Shown: piece after piece, positions 33,587-33,720 of the stretch
How positions within the stretch are numbered: the first letter of the stretch is position 1
How the letters are laid out: each line of letters starts with the position of its first letter
From: Idiomarina aquatica
GTDB taxonomy: Bacteria > Pseudomonadota > Gammaproteobacteria > Enterobacterales > Alteromonadaceae
Length of the DNA stretch: 33,720 nucleotides
Direction of reading: 5' to 3'
Assembly (NCBI RefSeq): GCF_004362895.1
Contig: NZ_SNXI01000022.1
Span: 1-33,720, forward strand
The notes under the pieces: generated by a model
Seen by the model: the letters and a program-made list of their open reading frames with translations, nothing else
What the model was told of the DNA's origin: nothing
Databases searched by the model: none
Made by a program: the position numbers and the translations under genes

Positions 33587-33619
33587 AAAAAAAAAGCCCC
33601 AAGCGTTAGCTTGGGGCCT
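33587..33619 (-). terminator. rRNA operon terminator
   Basis: On the minus strand a GC-rich stem GCCCCAAGC / GCTTGGGGC, with a short TAAC loop, is followed by a run of nine T (AAAAAAAAA on the plus strand at 33587-33595). It lies about 12 bases beyond the 3' end of the 5S gene, as expected for an intrinsic terminator of the rRNA operon. Confidence 0.92.
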
Positions 33620-33631
33620 TCTCTAATTTGA

Positions 33632-33720
33632 AGTCTGGCGGTGTCCTACTCTCACATGGGGAAGCCCCACACTACCATCGGCGCTGGTATGTTTCACTGC
33701 TGGGTTCGGAATGGAGCCAG
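33632..33720 (-). rRNA. rrf: 5S ribosomal RNA, 3' part (partial)
   Basis: The minus strand reads in order CTGGCTCCATTCCGAACCC, AGCAGTGAAACATACCAGCG, CCGATGGTAGTGTGGGG, CTTCCCCATGTGAGAGTAGG and ACACCGCCAGAC, the conserved 5S sequence with its 3' pairing strand. About 30 bases of the 5' end lie outside the window. The strand and terminator show that an rRNA operon continues to the right, running leftwards. Confidence 0.95.

Overview
The window looks like a chromosomal segment of a marine gammaproteobacterium of the Alteromonadales, most likely Idiomarina or a close relative. This rests on the conserved cluster lptM-lysA-dapF-DUF484-xerC-yigB-uvrD, the divergent hemC-hemD-hemX-hemY cluster, the recQ/yigI/rarD neighbourhood, moderate GC content and the style of the proteins. 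The genus call is inference. I see no insertion sequences, prophage genes or CRISPR array; the content is dense housekeeping and signalling DNA.

Positions 1-4.9 kb hold signalling and surface genes. A possible gene tail is followed by a DXD-type glycosyltransferase and a GAF-GGDEF diguanylate cyclase. A polytopic DUF2306-like membrane protein is divergent from a DesK/LiaS-type histidine kinase and its NarL-type regulator, and a 12-bp-arm inverted repeat sits between the divergent genes. At 4.9-8.3 kb are a large DUF885 lipoprotein with a zinc-metalloprotease-like motif, a small zinc-ribbon protein and a PLP-dependent threonine-aldolase-family enzyme.

Positions 8.2-9.9 kb form the most unusual locus. 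A small secreted DUF6746-like protein with a His-rich tail has a Fur-type box laid over its predicted -10 element. It is divergent from a prokaryotic ionotropic glutamate receptor (ligand-binding domain plus a TVGYGD potassium-channel pore), and a perfect FNR-type box lies between them. An ABC exporter follows, then convergently an MscS-type channel paired with a protein that looks like an AAA/ORC ATPase with a lost P-loop and a C-terminal winged helix. Next come an IbpA-type small heat-shock protein with a sigma-32-like promoter, and an operon recQ - small protein - 7TM/PAS/GGDEF/EAL protein in which both cyclic-di-GMP domains look degenerate.

Positions 19.4-28.2 kb hold yigI, rarD, an OsmC-family protein, uvrD (with an SOS-like box), yigB, xerC, a DUF484 gene, dapF, lysA and lptM. 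Most of the leftward genes overlap by a few bases. From 28.2 kb the rightward hemC-hemD-hemX-hemY operon begins heme synthesis. A cytochrome b561-yceI pair and the 3' end of a leftward 5S rRNA with its terminator close the window, so an rRNA operon lies just outside on the minus strand.
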